Origin: Paramecium octaurelia
Taxonomy: Eukaryota; Ciliophora; Oligohymenophorea; Peniculida; Parameciidae
Direction of reading: 5' to 3'
Assembly (NCBI GenBank): GCA_905182995.1
Contig: CAJJDP010000114.1
Coordinates: 249,772-313,771 of the forward strand
Length of the DNA stretch: 64,000 nt
The notes under the pieces were generated by a model. That model was not told the origin of the DNA. It searched no databases and worked only from the letters and a program-made list of their open reading frames with translations. Shown here in pieces: positions 61,385 through 64,000 of this stretch. The number at the start of each line of letters is the position of its first letter. Position 1 is the first letter of the stretch. Both the position numbers and the translations under genes were made by a program.

Positions 61385-62639
61385 TCATGCAAAAATCTAG
61401 AATTTTTTTATTTTAGAAATATGAATTTTTTATCTAAGGCTAAACAAGGTCTTCGCCTTATCACACCAAGTTGTCGACGGTATAATACCTCTCTCTGAAA
61501 TCTTCTTTTTTTAAAGTTGCTCCTTCGTTGTTTTTCCACTGTAAGCCAAACAAATGTGAAAGCAAACAAACACCAAAATGCATAAAGTCAATAGGATTGT
61601 GGGAATCCCCAAAGCAAATAAAACTATAACTAAAATTGTTTGATTTTCTATCACTTTTCAAAATATTTATAATATTATTACATATCCCATCCTTCCCTGA
61701 GATCCCCTCTCCGAAGTTTCCAATGAATAAGATCAAGAAGCCTCCCAATTCTCCCAAAGCCAATAGGAGCAGCGAAATCAGAAAAGCTATAAAAAATCTG
61801 TAATTTCTTTGCCCTATACAATTATTTACAAAGGGACAATGATGATCCAACACTTGTACACAGTTTCCGCAATCCTTGCAATGGGAACATCTCAAGGGCT
61901 TCACAATTTAACAAGTTGGACAAACTCTCGATTCTTAATTCTAATATTTCTTCTTCCTTTTATCTGGACACCCACCAGTTCCTTCGATTTTAACCTCCTC
62001 CTTACTTATGAAGTGAGTGTTCTAATCAGATAATTCTAAAATAGATTTTCTCGGTATGATCCCTGGATCTGAAAACTATTTAAAACTACTTTTATATTAT
62101 TACTTAGGTTAACACTAAAAATAGTATTGTACTTAAGAATAAATAAATAACAATTAAAACATAAAGCCAATGCAATTTCTACCAAACGTATGGAGCAGCA
62201 ATTATAAAAAAACAAGTGCTTATGCCAATAATCATAATCCAAGTAAACGCATTGTGATACCTATCTCCTTTTGGGCCTGTCATCAAGCGCCCTTAACAAA
62301 AGATCTAATTGAATGAAGGCCAGAATTCATACAAAAAGCGAAAACTTAGACTATCAATATTTGATCATACTTGTTTTTCTCTGATTTAGGTTCAAATGGA
62401 AATAATTCTGTATCCGCTGGTTAAAATCCTTTTAAATCCGCATTGTTATTAAACGGCGGCGTAACTTCGTTAACGTGTTCTGACATTCCATTTAAGGAAG
62501 AGGCTGCAGAATTGCTCTTATTTTTTGAGAACTCCAAATTCCCATTAAAATCAGTGCTCTATTTGGATTTATTATACAACCCATCAGATTGAGCATCTTC
62601 TTTCAATGTGCACCCCGAATTAGGATATTTACTATTCAT
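61385..62639 (-). CDS. DHHC-type protein S-palmitoyltransferase
   Basis: 390 residues after introns of 26, 28 and 28 nt. A disordered N-terminus precedes [20 protein letters not shown], two helices ([36 protein letters not shown]), DPGIIPRK, then the cysteine-rich domain [20 protein letters not shown] with [20 protein letters not shown] holding the DHHC catalytic motif, and two more helices ([40 protein letters not shown]). The third intron removes a premature TGA and restores the family's [15 protein letters not shown] motif. It attaches palmitate to cysteines of membrane proteins, usually in Golgi, plasma or alveolar membranes. Confidence 0.95.
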
Positions 62640-63229
62640 AAATTTATAATATTATATTAGTATTTATTATTAAATTTCTACTCTTGATTCATTTTAAACT
62701 GAGAAAATCAGAATGTCAATACTAATAATACAGCATTTAGACAATTCAATCAAATAATTAGAAATAGAATTCAAAGCAAATGTGCTGGGTAATTAAATAT
62801 TGAAATATAATTTTTTGCAATATTCTTTGATCTGTTTTATCTTGAAACTAATTTACGATATTAGCTCTCTTTTTGAAATGGTTTTTTTAATATGGTTTGT
62901 TTCTTCGACTATTTTATGAATTCAATCTAATCCAAACTAGCTTACTAACTAATAAATTATTAACTCAAAAAAAGATATATTATTAGTATCAATAAATTTC
63001 ATTTTGAATATATTTAGTGAGGAGAGGAAGAACTTCTAATTTGTATTTTTGTCGAGAATGGGCTTCGATGGCATTTTGCTTGGAAGATGAGTAAAGGAGG
63101 GGTTCGATTTGGGAGGTTTCTGATAAAAACAGAGAATAGACAAATACTCTTGAAATTATTAAAGAATAATGCAGATAAATTATATTTGAGTCTCAATCAA
63201 AAATATTTGACTTTAAATAATTTTAATTA
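62640..63229. other. Divergent gap with a doubtful small frame
   Basis: 590 bp. On the minus strand, 62989-63190 can be read as two exons joined by a 28-nt intron (IEPLLYSSSKQNAIEAHSRQ then KYKLEVLPLLTKYIQNEIY), which looks coding, but no ATG start is visible. The remainder is A/T-rich. Confidence 0.35.
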
Positions 63230-64000
63230 ATGAGCAAATAATATAATAAGAGGGGCAACTATAAGCCTCGCTAAGAAGTTTACGAGTATGTAACGAAGGA
63301 GGAGTATGAGCAATAGCAAATATAGTAGAATTAAGAATAATAGCAGAAAGCATATAATCCCCCAAAAAAACAATAATAATAGATTTAAAAGAATAAATAA
63401 GATGATGAAAGGCGAGAATAGCAGTAGCCATAGCATTACTAAAAAAAGTAGCCCGAGTATAAGTAGTATCAGAAACAGAATAATTAGAAGGACACCAAAA
63501 CATATCAGAAAAGATTTTAATAGAGTGTTGAGGTGGATGAGGATTACAGAAGAGATGATCCATAGGTTGAAGAAGGTATTTAATGATTTACAAAAGTAGA
63601 TACCTAAAAGTTTGACATAACAAAAGTGAAGTAAAAGGAGCTGACATAAACATTGATAAAAATGCTCAAATATAGAAAAATCGAATGTCCAGTATGCTAT
63701 GATAAAATACATCCATAACAGAAGATATGGAGTTGTACTTAGTGTTATTCCCCATTCCATTTGTATTGCATGCATAAATGGATAAAGAATTTAAATCCAA
63801 AAAATACCAATTAATTGTTCTACTGGAGTTGTCCAAAATGCAATCTCATGATCTAAGATAAGTTGCCAGAATATAAATGTTTTTGTGGAAAACAATAAGA
63901 ACCTGAGGCAGATTCCTATTCTGTTCCACATTCATGTTCTTAGAAATGCGAAAAGAAGAGAGGATAATATTGTCCCCATCCTTGTCCAATGGATTGTCAT
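63230..64000 (+). CDS. NF-X1-type zinc-finger protein, 3' end beyond window
   Basis: ATG at 63230; after about 118 Q/K/Y-rich residues (MSKQYNKRGNYKPRQEVYEY) and a 24-nt intron comes a RING-like PHD finger: CPVCYDKIHPQQKIWSC, CYSPFHLYCMHKWIKNL and WSCPKCNLM. It is followed by the first NF-X1 repeats (PHSCSQKCEKKRGQYCPHPC then PMDCH at the window end). This order matches NFX1/NFXL1/FAP1 proteins, which combine a RING-type E3 ligase module with a row of NF-X1 fingers and act as nuclear regulators or translation-associated factors. The glutamine-rich start is encoded mainly by TAA and TAG. Confidence 0.88.

Noticed and set aside
62989-63196. Small minus-strand two-exon frame
   Set aside because: The apparent start is TTG, not ATG, and no upstream exon with ATG could be joined.
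63213-63775. Two long minus-strand frames rich in L, I and F
   Set aside because: Antisense shadows of the glutamine-rich start and RING region of the NF-X1 gene on the plus strand.
1-64000. tRNA, rRNA, CRISPR arrays, telomere repeats, transposons
   Set aside because: I looked for T-loop/GTTCRA patterns, spaced repeats, C4A2/C3A3 telomere runs and terminal repeats with transposase motifs and saw none that hold up. An old element hidden in gaps cannot be excluded by eye.

Overview
The window looks like a stretch of a Paramecium (oligohymenophorean ciliate) macronuclear chromosome. Long reading frames appear only when TAA and TAG are read as glutamine and TGA is the sole stop. Sequence composition is very AT-rich. 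Genes are split by tiny introns, mostly 20-31 nt, starting GTA and ending AG. Intergenic gaps are often under 100 bp. In nearly every gene below, the coding length is a multiple of three once the proposed introns are removed, which is an internal check on each model. Most start/stop calls rest on that rule plus recognisable protein families. No homology search was run.

Layout. 1-6.9 kb: a partial unknown gene, a coiled-coil protein, two tandem secreted SIMPL-domain proteins and a split disordered protein. 7-11.8 kb (all minus): dynein light chain LC8, mitochondrial 2Fe-2S ferredoxin, a seven-helix membrane protein, a REEP/HVA22 protein and two unknowns. 12.2-16.1 kb (minus): an unresolved gene, a PSTAIRE CDK and an EF-hand-like protein. 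16.1-24 kb: coiled-coil proteins, ribosomal protein S28, two membrane or unknown proteins and a 714-residue Q/K-rich protein. 24-31.6 kb: type I DnaJ with a CaaX end, B-box coiled-coil protein, URM1, low-complexity proteins, a membrane RING E3 ligase, and a kinesin-like protein without a P-loop. 32-38.6 kb: MORN proteins and an LRR/EF-hand protein. 38.8-48.5 kb: an AGC kinase with a myosin-TH1-like N-terminus, an OSCA/TMEM63 channel, a C2H2 protein, an SPX-EXS phosphate exporter and an ULK/Atg1-like kinase. 49.5-64 kb, with larger gene-free gaps: an H-type-lectin-like secreted protein, a degenerate membrane histidine kinase, a Rab GTPase, a SANT/SHAQKYF protein, disordered proteins, a DHHC palmitoyltransferase and an NF-X1 protein cut by the window end.

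There is no operon logic, as expected for a ciliate; neighbours are mostly unrelated. Loose themes are signalling (CDK, AGC and ULK kinases, histidine-kinase relic), membrane lipidation and trafficking (DHHC, Rab, REEP, N-myristoyl starts), and cytoskeleton (LC8, kinesin-like, MORN). The most unusual observations are genes whose frame runs through an isolated TGA, two genes that seem to need an intron of only 14-17 nt, a 22-bp bidirectional promoter, the kinase with DYG in place of DFG, and the two catalytically degenerate proteins (kinesin-like and histidine-kinase-like).
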